Assembly (NCBI GenBank): GCA_030407085.1
Contig: CM059585.1
Location: 68,994,501-69,058,500 of the forward strand
Reading direction: 5' to 3'
Length of the DNA stretch: 64,000 nt
Origin: Trichopria drosophilae
Taxonomy: Eukaryota; Arthropoda; Insecta; Hymenoptera; Diapriidae
In this document: positions 1 through 11,329 of the stretch, piece by piece
Position numbering within the stretch: the stretch's first letter is position 1
Layout of the letters: each line of letters opens with the position of its first letter
Program-made: the position numbers and the translations under genes
Notes under the pieces: generated by a model
Told to the model about the DNA's origin: nothing
Databases searched by the model: none
Seen by the model: only the letters and a program-made list of their open reading frames with translations

Positions 1-1229
1 GGAGATTTTAAACATAAATATTGACGATTTGAAAGATGAAAAGATTGAATTGAAAATAAATTCTGAAAGATCGGTTAAGAATATTGTTTCACGACGAATA
101 CGTCACTCTGGTGAGGCCTAAAGAGCCTAGAGTTGACGTAAAGCTTAAAATTCTGTTAAAAACGGAACAACGTTTTCATTTTTCTCCTCGCAGGCTTTCG
201 TATATAGAAAAAATTGAAGTAAAGAAAATAGTTGACGATCTCATTGAACGCGGAATTATTCGAGAAAGCGAATCAGAATATGCGTCACCTATTGTGTTGA
301 TTCAGAAAAAGAATGGAGGAACACGTCTTTGCATAGATTATCGGGAATTAAATAAGCTTATCGTTAAAGATAATTACCCTTTGCCGCTGATCGAGGATCA
401 GCTTGACATTTTGAATAAAAAGAGATACTTCAGTCTATTAGATCTCAAAGACGGGTTCTACCATGTGAAGGTGTCAGACGAGTCGATAAGATATACATTA
501 TTTGTCACTCCTACCGGACAATACGAATTTATGAAAATGCCTTTCGGTTTAAAAACGGCACCCACATGTTTTCAAAGATTTGTAAACAACGTGTTAAGAG
601 ATCTCCTCGCGTCAGGTGATATAGTAGTGTACATGGACGATATTTTAGTTGCATTGCAAACACTACAGCATCATTTCTTCATTTTAAAGAAATTGTTAAA
701 ATTATTAGTAAAAAACAAATTTGAGCTTCGTATTGATAAGTGTAATTTTCTTTGTACCGAAATTCAATATTTAGGATACAAAATTTGTGAGTAAGGTATC
801 AGTCCTACCTCAGACGGTGTTGCCGCAGTCGTGAATTCCCCAATCCCCAAAAATGTTCGTGATGTGCAGAGTTTCATCCGGCTCAGTTCCTATTTTCGAA
901 AGTTCATTGAGGGATATTCATTTCTGGCAAAACAATTATTCGATCTACTTAAAAAGGACAGTAAATTTCAATTTGGTAACATGGAACTTGACGCTTTTGG
1001 TACACTTAAGGCGAAGCTAACTGAAGCTCCAATTTTGTCGATTTTCGATCCGGGAGATGAAACCGAACTCCACTGCGACGCGAGCTCAATAGGGTTCAGA
1101 GCAATTTTAATGCAACGTAAGGCCGATTTAAAGTGTCACCCTATTTTTTATTTCTCCAAACGAGCTACAGTAGTTGAAAGTCGCTATCATAGTTTTTAGC
1201 TCGAGATGCTCGCGATAATATACGCACTA
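1..1229 (+). pseudogene. Ty3/Gypsy pol: reverse transcriptase and start of RNase H (broken)
   Basis: This is the reverse transcriptase part of a Ty3/Gypsy retrotransposon polyprotein; the window starts inside the element. The fingers and palm are readable: LCIDYRELNK near 330-360, a FSLLDLKDGFYHV stretch with the first catalytic Asp, MPFGLKTAP, and the YMDDIL active site near 630. An in-frame TAA at 792-794 is followed, in the same frame, by the connection domain and the start of RNase H (LHCDASSIGF). A second stop, TAG, lies at 1197-1199, where the family usually has Glu. Only substitutions have broken this stretch. The RNase H domain is then cut by the SINE and resumes at 1722. The copy cannot make polyprotein. 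Confidence 0.93.
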
Positions 1230-1721
1230 CAGTCGGCGTGATGGTCGTGCGGGCTAAGGCGTCAGTCTTAGTCCGCCCGACCTAAACGTCGCGAAGGTCC
1301 CGAGTTCGAATCCCCGTCCGTGCAATTTTCTCTGCTTATGTCCAGTGTGGAATAACCGGGGAACTTTGCTGGGCAAAGGTACGAATTTGGGACCGCTGCC
1401 GACCCCCGTCGGCAGTTCTCGGTACCGTCATCGTCTTATCCGCGGTCGGTACGTCGTGGGTCTTATCTCGGATAAAGATGGGATAAGCCCCGCGTCGTAC
1501 TCGCTAAGGCACAGACCGCCGAATCTGCTGGAGGTACCGATATTGGGGTAGGGGGGACTGGCTCTGGGTGGGTGTTGTGTTGTCCTGTTCCGTCATGTAT
1601 AATGTCTGTGTGTTGTCCATCCTATACCTCTCCACCCGAGAGCCGACCCGCGAATAGGCATCTAAGTCATTAAAGCGGGGGAAAATTCCAAATCCTTTAT
1701 CCTATCCTATATACGCACTAC
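1218..1721. repeat. 13-bp target-site duplication pair of the SINE
   Basis: ATATACGCACTAC occurs at 1218-1230 and 1709-1721. Length and perfection fit target-primed reverse transcription by a LINE. The bases outside the pair differ on each side, so 13 bp is the full extent. Confidence 0.9.
1231..1708 (+). mobile_element. tRNA-derived SINE inserted in the Gypsy RNase H domain
   Basis: A 478-bp insert flanked by a perfect 13-bp duplication, ATATACGCACTAC, at 1218-1230 and 1709-1721. Its head reads like a tRNA: an A-box-like GGCTAAGGCG near 1252 and a B-box-like GAGTTCGAATCC near 1302, as expected for a polymerase III promoter. The GC-rich body is unrelated to the tRNA, and the tail ends in short CCTAT repeats rather than poly(A). 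Removing it and one duplication restores the host RNase H frame. The 68-residue open frame at 1345-1551 lies in the body and is probably not used. Confidence 0.88.
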
Positions 1722-2110
1722 GAAGGTTTCGAGTTTATTTGCATGGAAGAAAGTTTAAGATAGTGACAGATTGCAATTCACTCACACATGCACTTAAAAA
1801 GCGTGAAATTAATCCTCGTATTTCTAGATGGATTCTAGAGCTCCAAAGCTATGATTATGACACTGAACACCGAGAAGGAAAGCGAATGACCCACGTGGAT
1901 GGCTAGAGTCGATCCAACAATATTTGCGTAATTCAATTTAATTCTTTTGAGGCAAATTTAGTCGTAGCACAGCTTCAGGATAAAAAAATAGTTGCACTGC
2001 AAGAGCAATTAGAAAAGTCCGAAAATAAATTTTTTGAAATGCGGAATGATGTGATCTATCGAAAGTCCTTAGAGATCTTGTTGTTTTATGTTCCTGGTGG
2101 CATGTAGAAA
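1722..2110 (+). pseudogene. Ty3/Gypsy pol: rest of RNase H and linker
   Basis: Continuation of the pol gene after the SINE. The frame reads through the RNase H core (VYLHGRKFKIVTDCNSLTHA, with the catalytic Asp in TDCN) and the EHREGKRMTHVD end of the domain, where the family normally has HVDALSR; here a TAG replaces the Leu codon near 1903. A linker of about 60 codons leads to the integrase, with one further stop near 2104. No frame is long enough to stand alone, but order and spacing match an intact Gypsy polyprotein. Confidence 0.85.
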
Positions 2111-3163
2111 AACGTGCTTTTTAAATATCACGATGATCTCTGGCATATCGGAGTCGAAAAAATTTGTGACACAATATCGAAAAATTATTGGTTTCCGGAA
2201 TTGGGTAAAAAAGCGTTAGCACATGTAAAAAACTGTTGCCAATGTATTGCGTTTAATCCACCCTCGGGTAAAACTGAAAGTTTTATCCAAAATATACCGG
2301 AAGAAAGCCAACCATTTGTTACTCTACATGCTGATCATGTTAGTTTCTTCGATTCCCGCGTATCAGCCAAAAAATATATTTTAGTTGTAGTAGATGCGTT
2401 CATGAAATTTACTAAGCTTTACCCAACGAAATCGACAACATCTGCGGAAGCGATTGTACCTTAAAAAATATTTTAAGGACTACAGTAAACCTCGTTGTTT
2501 AATTTCGGACCGCGGATCGTGTTTTACGTCGGATGAGTATCTGAGCTTTTTAGAGGAATATGACATAAAGCCTATCCATGTAGCCATAGGTTCTCCACAG
2601 GCTAACGGTCAAGTGGAACGCATCAACCGTACGATTGCACCAATGTTAGGGAAATTTTGTGATAATGATGCGGGCAAACACTGGCCTAAAGCTGTCACAG
2701 TAGAATTTGCTGTAAACAATTCTGTGCATAAGTCGACTGGAGAGACCCCCTGCCAACTTTTATATGGAACTGTTCAGCGCGGTAAGGTCAGCGACAAAAT
2801 AAGCGACTTCTTAATCGAAGAATTGAATGATATGCGAAATCTAGACGATATGCGGTTTAATGCGAAAGAGCGAATCGACAAAGCACAAATGTATAATAAA
2901 AAGTATTGCGATCGAAAACGAAAAGCTGCGAATAGTTACGAGATAGGAGATTTTGTAATGATCCGAAATTTTGATTCAGTTCCCGGAGTTACGCATAAAT
3001 TGAAACCACGTTTTAAAGGACCCTATGAAGTGAAAAAAGTGCTTCGTAATAGTAGATACATTGTAGCTGATATCGATGGGTTCCAGATGAATCCGAAAAA
3101 GTATCAAGGTGTATGGGAACCGGCGAATATGAGACCTTGGCGTAAGGTCCTCGATAATATTTA
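2111..3163 (+). pseudogene. Ty3/Gypsy integrase (frameshifted)
   Basis: Integrase domain in two overlapping frames, 2114-2464 and 2454-3164, separated by one frameshift near 2455-2462. The zinc-binding HHCC module is visible (H6, H11, C41, C44 of the first frame). The catalytic triad is also visible: Asp in LHAD (residue 74 of the first frame), Asp19 in ISDRGSC and Glu55 in NGQVERINRT of the second frame, 35 residues apart as in a DD35E integrase. The C-terminus carries a GPY/F module (FKGPYEV, residues 187-193). Apart from the frameshift the catalytic residues are all present, so decay is recent compared with neighbouring elements. Confidence 0.92.
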
Positions 3164-3221
3164 ATAGTTTTAAGACGAAAAAAAAACCGGTTCGTTTCTA
3201 GTTACATTTATTTGTTAATTA

Positions 3222-3265
3222 TGTTGTCCGAGGTCGGACAAATGTCAAGATTGGTAAGTAAAGAC

Positions 3266-3360
<95 letters not shown>

Positions 3361-3705
3361 AGCAAAGACTTGTACCCGAAATTTCAGTATTTGCAGAGTC
3401 AGTTACGATTATTATTAGGAGCTGGCAATCATATTTATCATTTAATATTATATATTTAATGTTATACATTTAACGTCATCGAAATATTGAAGGTAGGGAG
3501 CTATTGTAATTTAAAATATTAAATATTTGTACATTATGTTTAGAAGTGTCCGCAGTAGGTAGTTTAATTTATTTTGCCGTTTTATTAAAATTGTTGTTCA
3601 ATTAATTGAAGAAGGGTTTGATGTAACAAATACTCTTTAATACGTATTGAAACGTGTGAATGTATTAAAAGTAATTTAATAAAATAATAAATTCACTTTT
3701 TGACA
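3222..3705 (+). repeat. Possible 3' LTR of the Gypsy element
   Basis: The stretch starts TGTTGTCCG, shortly after the integrase stop, and ends TTTTTGACA, giving the TG...CA ends of an LTR at a reasonable length (484 bp). A small palindrome, TGTCCGAGGTCGGACA, lies just inside. No polypurine tract sits directly before TG (an A-rich run lies about 35 bp upstream) and the 5' LTR is outside the window, so this is a weak call. Confidence 0.3.
3269..3355. repeat. (AG)n microsatellite, 87 bp
   Basis: Uninterrupted AG dinucleotide run. It produces a Ser-Leu-repeat frame on the minus strand that is an artefact. Confidence 0.98.
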
Positions 3706-3781
3706 CGGACAAATTTGATTGCGCAGTACACAAAACACAGAAACATTTATTGTTATAATAACGACTTTTCAGATTATCAAA

Positions 3782-5614
3782 ATGGAGACAACTATTTGTG
3801 TAATTTGCTGCACTTCAGCGCAAAAGGAAGTACGTGAAATTAATTGATATGTTTATATAATTGACATGTTTATTTTGTATAAAAACGGTACAGCAAGTAA
3901 GAAACTTTGTAAAGAATGGTACGAAAGGAGATTGGAAAATCAAAATGACGAACGAGCCAGAATTGTTGAAATGGTAGCTAAAATCATATTGGAAGACATA
4001 CGTTCTCAACTTTATGATCTCAGCAGCTACGAAATTCCAGATTTTAACGAAGATAATATTTTCCAGGATGTTCCTCGTTCATTGAAGAGTTTACTAACTG
4101 TTATATGCGCAAGTTACAAACATAAGCCTGAAAGTGCTATTTCTGAAATAAATAAAAAAATTGCGACTATATCTCATTGCATCATATGCGTTGTAAGGCC
4201 ACGGTCGTATTTATCTCCAATTTTACTCGGTTTATCATCGATGATCCACAAAAAGTACGCATCAAAGGAGTTGATTGACTCACTATCCAATGTAGGATTG
4301 TGTGCTTCGTACAAAGAAACGTCGCGTTTTGAAGCTTCGATTATTAAAGACCCTGCAAGTCACACTTATTCACCAGATGCATACATTCAATTCATTTTTG
4401 ACAATGCAGACCATAATACTTATACAATCGATGGCAGGAATACTTTTCACGCAATGGGTGGAATTATGGCTGTAACTCCGTCATCTACGGTTACTTCAAA
4501 AAGAATGATTTCAAGACTGAAGCAAATTCCATCTTCTGAAGATATTGGCAAAACTGGATTCATTGAGCTAAAACATTTTGAAAAAAAACTCTGAAGGCTT
4601 GAAAGCAGTGTTAATAGAAGACATTTTGGATGGTGACACCGTCGACTATGAAACTTCGTCGTTGGATTTTATGTGGCAATATTCCAAAGTTTCTAATAAA
4701 AAATCACTCGGATGGAATGGATTTATGGAAAAAGCACATTCAACTTTAACTTGCCAAGCTTCCAAAATTATTCCTCTTCCATTTATAAGTAATCCACCGA
4801 GCGATTATGACACAATTTTCACTTCATTGGTGGAAGCATCTAAGTATTGCCAAAATCAAGATCAAAAGATTGGATTCGTCACTTTTGATCAGCCACTATA
4901 TTACAAAGCTCGCGAAATACTGGCCAGTATTGATCCACAAAATGATCCACACAATCTGTCAAACGTCAAAGTAAGACTTGGTGGATTTCATTTATTAATG
5001 TCGTTTCTTGGGGGAGTGGGATTCATAATGGATGGCAGCGGACTGAAAGAGGCTTTTTCTTAGATATATGCCGAAAATTCGGCGGATAAAACTCTTTCTG
5101 GGCATGCGTATGCAAGAACTATACGAGGGCATTTTTTGTACAACTCGCATTGACATAGTTAATATTTCCGTCGATGGATCTGACAGATACGGAAAAATCT
5201 GTATTGGATGCACTTTTAATGAACTTGGAAACACAAGAGTATGAACAAACGTTACGAGATGAACATTTTAAACGAATAAAACAGAAATTTATAAAACAAC
5301 TTCAATCCTTCAAAAATAGACGCCCTACTTCACAACTGTGGATTCAGTATTGGGAAATGATCTCAATAGTTCATGATTTTATACGTGCTGAGCGTTCCGG
5401 CAACTGGGAATTACATTTAACATGCGTGCAAAGAATGATTCCTTATTTCCATGCCAGTGGACACTTTTTGTATGCGAAATCTGCTCATCTGTACCTTGAA
5501 GATATGCGCAAACTCAAAGAAATAATCGACGATGATTATGAAGTCATGCGATTTACATCTGACGGATTTTTTACTATCAGACGTACTCACAAATTCTGGT
5601 GTGGTGTTTGGTCC
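3782..5614 (+). pseudogene. Unnamed TE-like gene, 5' half (before the inserted transposon)
   Basis: A broken reading frame of a large repetitive protein family that I recognise from arthropod genomes but cannot name. Visible signatures are FDNADHNTYTIDGRNTFHAM in the first frame (3866-4594), GGFHLLMSFLGGVGFIMDGS in the second (4578-5063), then IYAENSADKTLSGHAY read through a stop, and FHASGHFLYAKSAHLYL and FTIRRTHKFWCGVWS in the last (5174-5614). The likely start is ATG 3782, which begins METTICVICC, a possible Cys pair; a stop follows near 3844. There are at least three frame breaks. The frame stops at the Trp-Ser codon where a DNA transposon entered, and resumes at 7631 with SDMTIEQF. The function of this half is unknown. 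Confidence 0.75.
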
Positions 5615-5812
5615 ACGGTAGTCCGGAATTAATTTTAAATAAAGGTAAAAAGCACCTCCGATTTTCTTTTTTTATTCGTTTCAGGGACTCTTCTGAATAA
5701 GGTTTATGTAAAAATTAAAATAATCCCCTTAGCCGATTTTTAGAAAAATCGATTTTAGTGGATATTAAACCCCATTTTCAATAAACTAGTGCTCACAGCA
5801 AAATTTGGTCAA
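5615..5812 (+). repeat. Left TIR of the nested transposon
   Basis: It matches the reverse complement of about 7440-7630 closely over nearly its full length. Shared blocks include AAATAAAGGTAAAA, GCACCTCCGATTTTCTTTTT and AAAAATCGATTTTAGTGGA. Scattered substitutions show the arms have diverged since insertion. Confidence 0.92.
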
Positions 5813-5976
5813 TTATTAAACTTGAAGAGCTATAGTAACATATTTAGTTGTTATTTGCACACACATACACACACATTATAGTATTTTATACACACACATA
5901 CAAGTCATTAAAGGTTTCTATAAATTCGCCTACAGATACCTCAAACCTAAACCGCCAACAGATAACCGTCGAAGAA

Positions 5977-7316
5977 ATGTCTAAAATAGGATCGATATAT
6001 TCTTTATCTTTGAATAAAATCCGTCGTCTTGCTTCGGATCTGCGTCTGGCTACTAAAAATCGAAAATTGATTGAATCCGGTTTAAAGGAAAATTTGATAT
6101 CTAAAAACCATATTCTTGATCCGTATTATTTTGACGTTCGGGAGTTTAATTTTTTAAGTATAAAAAAAGGAGTAAACGTTCGGCATTTAGTTTTTTGCCA
6201 TAACTTAACAGGATTCATTGACTACGTCAAAGAATTGAGACAATGTGAAGAATCTGTCACTTTAAAGTTCGGTGTTGATGGCGGAGGGAGATTCCTGAAA
6301 ATTTGTTTATCAATACAATACATGTGTGAACATAATAATGACAGTAATGAACATATACGAATATTTCGACGACGAAAATATCAAGAAGGCATTAACTCTA
6401 AAAATTTTAAAGACTCTGGAGTAAAAAAATTATTTTTGCTTGGAATAGCTGAATGGTCCGATGAAAATTATGACGTCATTGAAATGTTACGGTCTCTCTT
6501 AAACATCAGAGAATTTGAAGAACCAATAATTGCTGCTGATTTAAAAATCGCTAATATCCTTGCCGGTTTGATGTCTCGTGCCAGCACATGGTGCACTGGG
6601 AGTAAAGACCAGTTGGAATCATGTGGAAAATATAGAACAATAGGTGACTGCATAAAGAATGATGAACCATGGAAAGGTAAAGGAAGCTTAAAAAAGAATG
6701 CCAAAGAATATTTTAATTGCATTTTCCCTCCCATTTGCTCCGAAGATATAAATAAGACTATCATCGACATAATAGTTCCTCCTGAACTTCACTTATTGAT
6801 TGGTATTGTAAATCATATTTTCAATAATATGTTTGAAAAAGAAAGTTTGAACTGGGCTACGAAGTGTAACGTTTCGCGTAATGTGTTTAATGGAGCATTA
6901 TGTTTGCTGGTAACGCTTGTAAAAAACTCTTAAATAAAGTAGACATTTTAAGATCTAATGGAAACATCGGCTGTGTAAAATGCGTCAAATGTTTTCAAGA
7001 TTTTCAACGAGTAGTGAATGCCTGTTTTGGATTTCATTTGGATTGTCATTATTCCAGATATATAGAAGAATTTCGAAATAGTTACATCGCTTTGCAAATT
7101 ACGATAACTCCAAAGGTGCATGCCGTTTTTCATCATGTGTCCTACTACTGCAAAAAAACACAAAAAGGACTTGGATGGTTCAGTGAACAGGCCATGAAAT
7201 CGGTTCATTCAGATTTCTAAAAAACGTGGTCAAAATATAAATTGCAAAAAACGCACACTAATTATGCCAAAAATCTACTAAAGTCTGTAATAGAATATAA
7301 TAGCCAACACGTTTGA
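5977..7316 (+). pseudogene. Transposase-like gene of the nested transposon
   Basis: A DD(E)-like protein of about 440 residues. Candidate catalytic residues sit in conserved settings: LKFGVDGGGRFLKI, IIAADLKIANILAGLM, and IVPPELHLLIGIVNHI. The second half (GNACKKLLNKVDILR, ALQITITPKVHAVFHHV, GLGWFSEQAMKSVHSDF) lies in another frame from about 6900, so one frameshift lies near 6895-6902, and TAA 7218-7220 interrupts the end; the natural stop is TGA 7314-7316. I chose ATG 5977 (MSKIGS) because the frame before it is CA-repeat-derived. The family is common in animal genomes; I do not assign a formal superfamily. Confidence 0.7.
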
Positions 7317-7439
7317 TTGTTAATACTGATGAAGTGTTTACGTATATGTATTCAATAAATTCATATCTATTCTTTATTATACCATTATTGTATTACTTCA
7401 TTTATTATATTACAATTGCTTTAGCATATGTAATTAACC

Positions 7440-7630
7440 AAATTTTGCTTTGAGCACTACTTTATCGAAAATGAGGTTTAATTTCCACTAAAATCGATTT
7501 TTCTCAAAAACGGCCAAGAGGATTATTTTAATTTTTGCATAAATCTTATTCAGAAGAGTCCCTGAAACGAATAAAAAAAGAAAATCGGAGGTGCCTTTTA
7601 CCTTTATTTGAAATTCATTCAGGACTACCG
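7440..7630 (-). repeat. Right TIR of the nested transposon
   Basis: Partner of the left TIR in opposite orientation. The outer end GGACTACCG abuts TCAGATATG, where the host gene resumes in frame. A 187-residue frame beginning at 7535 is a chimera of this TIR and the host gene, so its first ~32 residues are not real coding sequence. Confidence 0.92.
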
Positions 7631-9356
7631 TCAGATATGACGATCGAACAATTTCTTATGAGGTCAATGAAAACCCAAGGAGGACTTACTCATGGTCGTG
7701 GCTTATCCGAAAGCGTTTTAGTGAAATTCATTTTAATGATTATTCTTGTTGAGGTTTGCAATGAAATGGAGAATTTTTGTAGTGTTTCCTTTTTTACTAC
7801 CGAACAACACGTAGATTCCAGGGAATATCGCATAAACAGAGATGTGGCTGATCTTGAGAAATTGGAAGCATTTTTTGACAGATACGACCAATTTCCGGAG
7901 ACTGACAAGATAACTTCTATTTTTTCTGGAATTGTTGGCAATGATACAATTAATTGTCACAAAGCGTACCAAGAAGGGGTAAAATCATTGAAGTCCATTG
8001 TTGGAAATAGTTTTGGCAGCGTTAAATTTCAAAGAAAAAAAAAGTTTCATCCCTTAAAACAGTTCAGTCTTCTGTTAAAGTGCACGGAGAAAGTATAGTA
8101 ATCGATCCATTGTTGCTCTTTCAACGAATTTCATTAAACATCAATAGTAAAGAAGATATGGAACTTTATCTGCAGTACGAACTTGCTCCATTTCCACTAT
8201 CACTTTTCACCGAGCATGGCTTTAGAAAAAATGTAAAATCTCAACTTTACCATGAATTCGTCAGCATCAATACCCCATTACTTTTCAACAATGTTGTGCA
8301 TGTCGTGGATGGTGGTTTCTTACTACACAAAGTTATTTGGCAGAAAAACGACACAGTGGAAGAGATTGTCATCAAGTATGTGCACTACGTGCAAAACAAT
8401 TATGCAGCCAACAGATTCATTTTCGACGGTTACCCCGCAGTTGAAAACACCACAACTGAGACAATATCTGCTAATTCAACAAAACTTGCGGAGCATGTTC
8501 GAAGAAAGTCTGTGGAAAACATTCCAGAATTCAATTACCAAAATCATACAAAAATACCATTTTCACAACAAAAATTTCTGTCAAATGAAAAAAACAAGGA
8601 TAAAATGATAAAAACATTGCTGGAAAAATTAACATCGGAAGGATTTTTCTCCCAACAAGCTAAAGAAGATGCCGATGATGACATAATTAGAACCGCGATA
8701 AAAGTTTCTGAAGACAAAGCGAAGACCGTAATAGTTGTGGGACAAGATATTGATCTTCTTGTTCTTATAACTCAATTAACTTTAAAGGACAGTACTATTT
8801 ATTTTCACAAGCCAGGTTCCGGTAACGTCAAAGATTCCTTTTACACCTCAGACAGTTGTAAACATACACCATTAACATATCTCGTTGCATTTTTACATTG
8901 TTTCTCTGGTTGGGATATAAATTCTGCATTTGCTGGAAAGGGGAAAAAACAACGGTGAAATCACTATTGTCTGACAAAAACTTACCATCATTAGCCAGGA
9001 TTTTTTTTAACAGTACCGCAGACAAAAAAGACATCTCCGACAACGGACTACAACTAATTAAGACAATTTATAAATCCAACGAAAAAGATGTAACTTTAAA
9101 TCAATTGAGGTTCCGCAACTATCAAGCTTTAACACTGAAATCGTCATTTAAATTAGAAAAACTGCCACCTAGTGAAGGCGCGGCGGAACAACATTGTTAC
9201 CGGGCATATTACCAACTTCAAACTTGGCTCGGTAACACATTAACCGCAACGAATTGGGGCTGGAAAAAACATCACGATGGAATTATGCCGATATTCACCG
9301 AAGAAGAATTAATTCCGGAAATATTGCTAAAAACGACGACGAAGAACTGCCAGTGA
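7631..9356 (+). pseudogene. Unnamed TE-like gene, 3' half with a FEN1/XPG-like PIN nuclease domain
   Basis: Continuation of the gene broken at 5614. The first part (SDMTIEQFLMRSMKTQGG, THGRGLSESVL) is followed, in a new frame from about 8080, by a region with the acidic pattern of a FEN1/XPG-type PIN nuclease: VVDGGFLLHKV, FIFDGYP, EDADDDIIRTA and VGQDIDLLVL, i.e. an early Asp, an E/D-rich helix and a D-x-D before a hydrophobic strand. After another frameshift near 8940 comes the family's C-terminal block, LPPSEGAAEQHCYRAYYQLQ and LGNTLTATNWGW. The nuclease assignment is inferred from motif spacing. A structure-specific endonuclease role in mobilisation is possible but not shown. Two frameshifts make the copy inactive. 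Confidence 0.72.
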
Positions 9357-10310
9357 AAAAAAGAAAGTATATGTAAAAAATGTTCAGGTGATTAAAAAAA
9401 AGCAAAATAAATTTACATTTTTATAATAAAGATATTGCAGCAATCATTTGGTCGGACTGAAACCAATCAAAACCTAATGTCTTGACACTGGAATAATAAT
9501 TTTTCTTGCATATTTTTTCCAATCACTTTCTTTAATAATTTGTAATTACTTCATTTATTCGTGCAACATTAAATTATACCATTTTTATACATATCAATTA
9601 AAAATTGTAATAAATAATAGCATATTTCAAGCAATACCTCAAAATGTTATTTTTTGAAAACACGTATCTTCAGTTTTTCGCAATTTCTGGTCATTTTTTT
9701 CAGAGTGAGGTCAAAAATTTTTTTACCATCTGAAAATAGACATTTCAACGAATAATCCCCCCCCTCCCCGAAAAACTGGAAAATCGAAAATTTTAACACG
9801 AGATTTTTCGATTGAAGTTAGGGGTACTTTTTCAGTTTTACGTCAATAAAACCTCGACAAATATTTTTTTTTTTTTTTAAAGTACAGCTTATTTGGGACA
9901 TAAAAAGGTGAGTTTCCACCAAATTTGGTGAAAAAAAAATTGTTTCCTGTCCGAGAAAATAAATAAAAACGAAAAACACAGTTTTTGACATTTTTCTGGA
10001 AAATTTTGAGGTAATGTGAAAAATGATATATACAAAAGTTTTAGATCTTTTTAATATCTACAACGTTTTCTCAGAACACTTTTTGATCCGAGGTCATCTT
10101 TTGTCGGAAATCGCGAAAAACCGCTTGCAACCCCTAAATGTCACCCCCGAACACCCTACAATACATCTGATCGAATTGCATTTTTCCCCCGCATTCAGTG
10201 CAAAATTATCTACCATTTCCACCCACAGTCGTCCTGTTACTAATTTTGTCGGCAAAAAATATTAATAGCACTGGTCTAACGTACGAGATTCAAACCCTCA
10301 CCGCCGCGCG
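9357..10310. other. Non-coding 3' region after the PIN-type TE gene
   Basis: No credible gene. AT-rich sequence with poly(C) and poly(T) runs (9765-9775 and 9868-9880). I read it as the element's 3' tail because it follows the coding stop directly, but I could not find a defined end or target duplication. A tRNA-like B-box sequence on the minus strand near 10285-10310 is too weak to call. Confidence 0.4.
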
Positions 10311-11329
10311 AGGTCAATAAAAAAAGATCTGTGCGCTTTAGCGCCCACAGCTAAAAAAACAAACTGAGAGTACACGCAATGCTTGGTTTATGTGGGGCAC
10401 ACGGTTTCCTCTAGTTTCGATCAAACTCCTTTTACCAAGCTATCAAACACATCATCACCCATTCCAAAAGTGATTTTAAGCTTATCGTTATCTCCTTGTA
10501 AGCATGAAATCAGAATACTTATCACAAATAATTGAAATGCAGTTACTAATTTGTGCCCATGGTTTTTAAGGAAAAAATTGCCCACAACTCAGTAATTCTA
10601 CTAGAAAAATATGACGTTTGTGTCTATCATTTCATAAATAATAAAATCATATATCAAGTTGCATTCGTCAATATGTAGTATTGCATTAGGCGTTCGAAGT
10701 TGCGAAAATTCAGAGCTCCTTCGTGATGTGTGTAGATGAAGGACCCGAAGCGGTCTTCGCGATGACGGAGTTAGTTGACTGCTTAAGAAATCCACTAACC
10801 TCTACTAACTAAGTGTGATATAAATTCCAGCCCGTAAAGCATACGCATACGTGTTCGATGTCGGGAAAATTCACAGATACTCCGCGATGTGTGTAAATTA
10901 AGGACCCGAATACACCTTGCAGTACATTTTTCCACCAGATGGAAAAAATTTCCTTCCTAACGATCCTGACGTTACTTTAGATTTATCTATAAGATTAACC
11001 GTGCATACTCTGTTAACGATTAAAAATATGGTTCGTCGACCTAAAACCGGCTCATAATATTCCCGCGATATTTTAAATGTACAGCTCTGCAGTTTCATAT
11101 AATTTTGGCCAACGGAAATTTGAAAGAGCTTATGAGAAATATGTCAGTTCAATAATAACCTTTTCGTTGTAACAGATTGAGGTTTTATATTCTTTTTATT
11201 ATTTCTTATGTTTTTTCATCACTGCATGGTCTTATAAATATTAACACATATACATACAATAATTTATGAACGCATTTCATACACATCTATCGCAAAAAAC
11301 GCTAGGACAAAAAATTATTCGGCGACACG
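10311..11329. repeat. Gene-free stretch with a diverged ~75-bp direct repeat
   Basis: The segments at about 10690-10755 and 10855-10910 share the pattern GTTCGA, then GAAAATTCA, CGATGTGTGTA and AAGGACCCGAA. They are diverged direct copies about 160 bp apart. Nothing else was recognised. Confidence 0.5.

Larger units (their letters stand above)
5615..7630 (+). mobile_element. DNA transposon with ~190-bp TIRs, nested in the PIN-type TE gene
   Basis: A 2.0-kb insert bounded by long imperfect TIRs (5615-5812 and about 7440-7630); the ends read (A)CGGTAGTCC. The host reading frame is interrupted exactly between Trp-Ser and Ser-Asp. Flanking bases are TCC on the left and TCA on the right, so the target duplication is 2 bp (TC) or 3 bp with one change. 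The insert carries one broken transposase gene. Superfamily is uncertain; a 2-3 bp duplication and the motif pattern would allow a CMC (Chapaev/Mirage)-like assignment, which is a guess. Confidence 0.85.

Noticed and set aside
1238..1325. Functional tRNA gene
   Set aside because: Box A- and B-like sequences are present, but no cloverleaf closes, and the segment is the head of a 478-bp insert with its own duplication; it is a SINE.
3245..3469. Minus-strand protein with Ser-Leu repeats
   Set aside because: It is a translation of the (AG)n microsatellite.
7535..7630. Start of a new gene at ATG 7535
   Set aside because: The first ~32 codons lie in the right TIR of the nested transposon; true coding sequence resumes at 7631.
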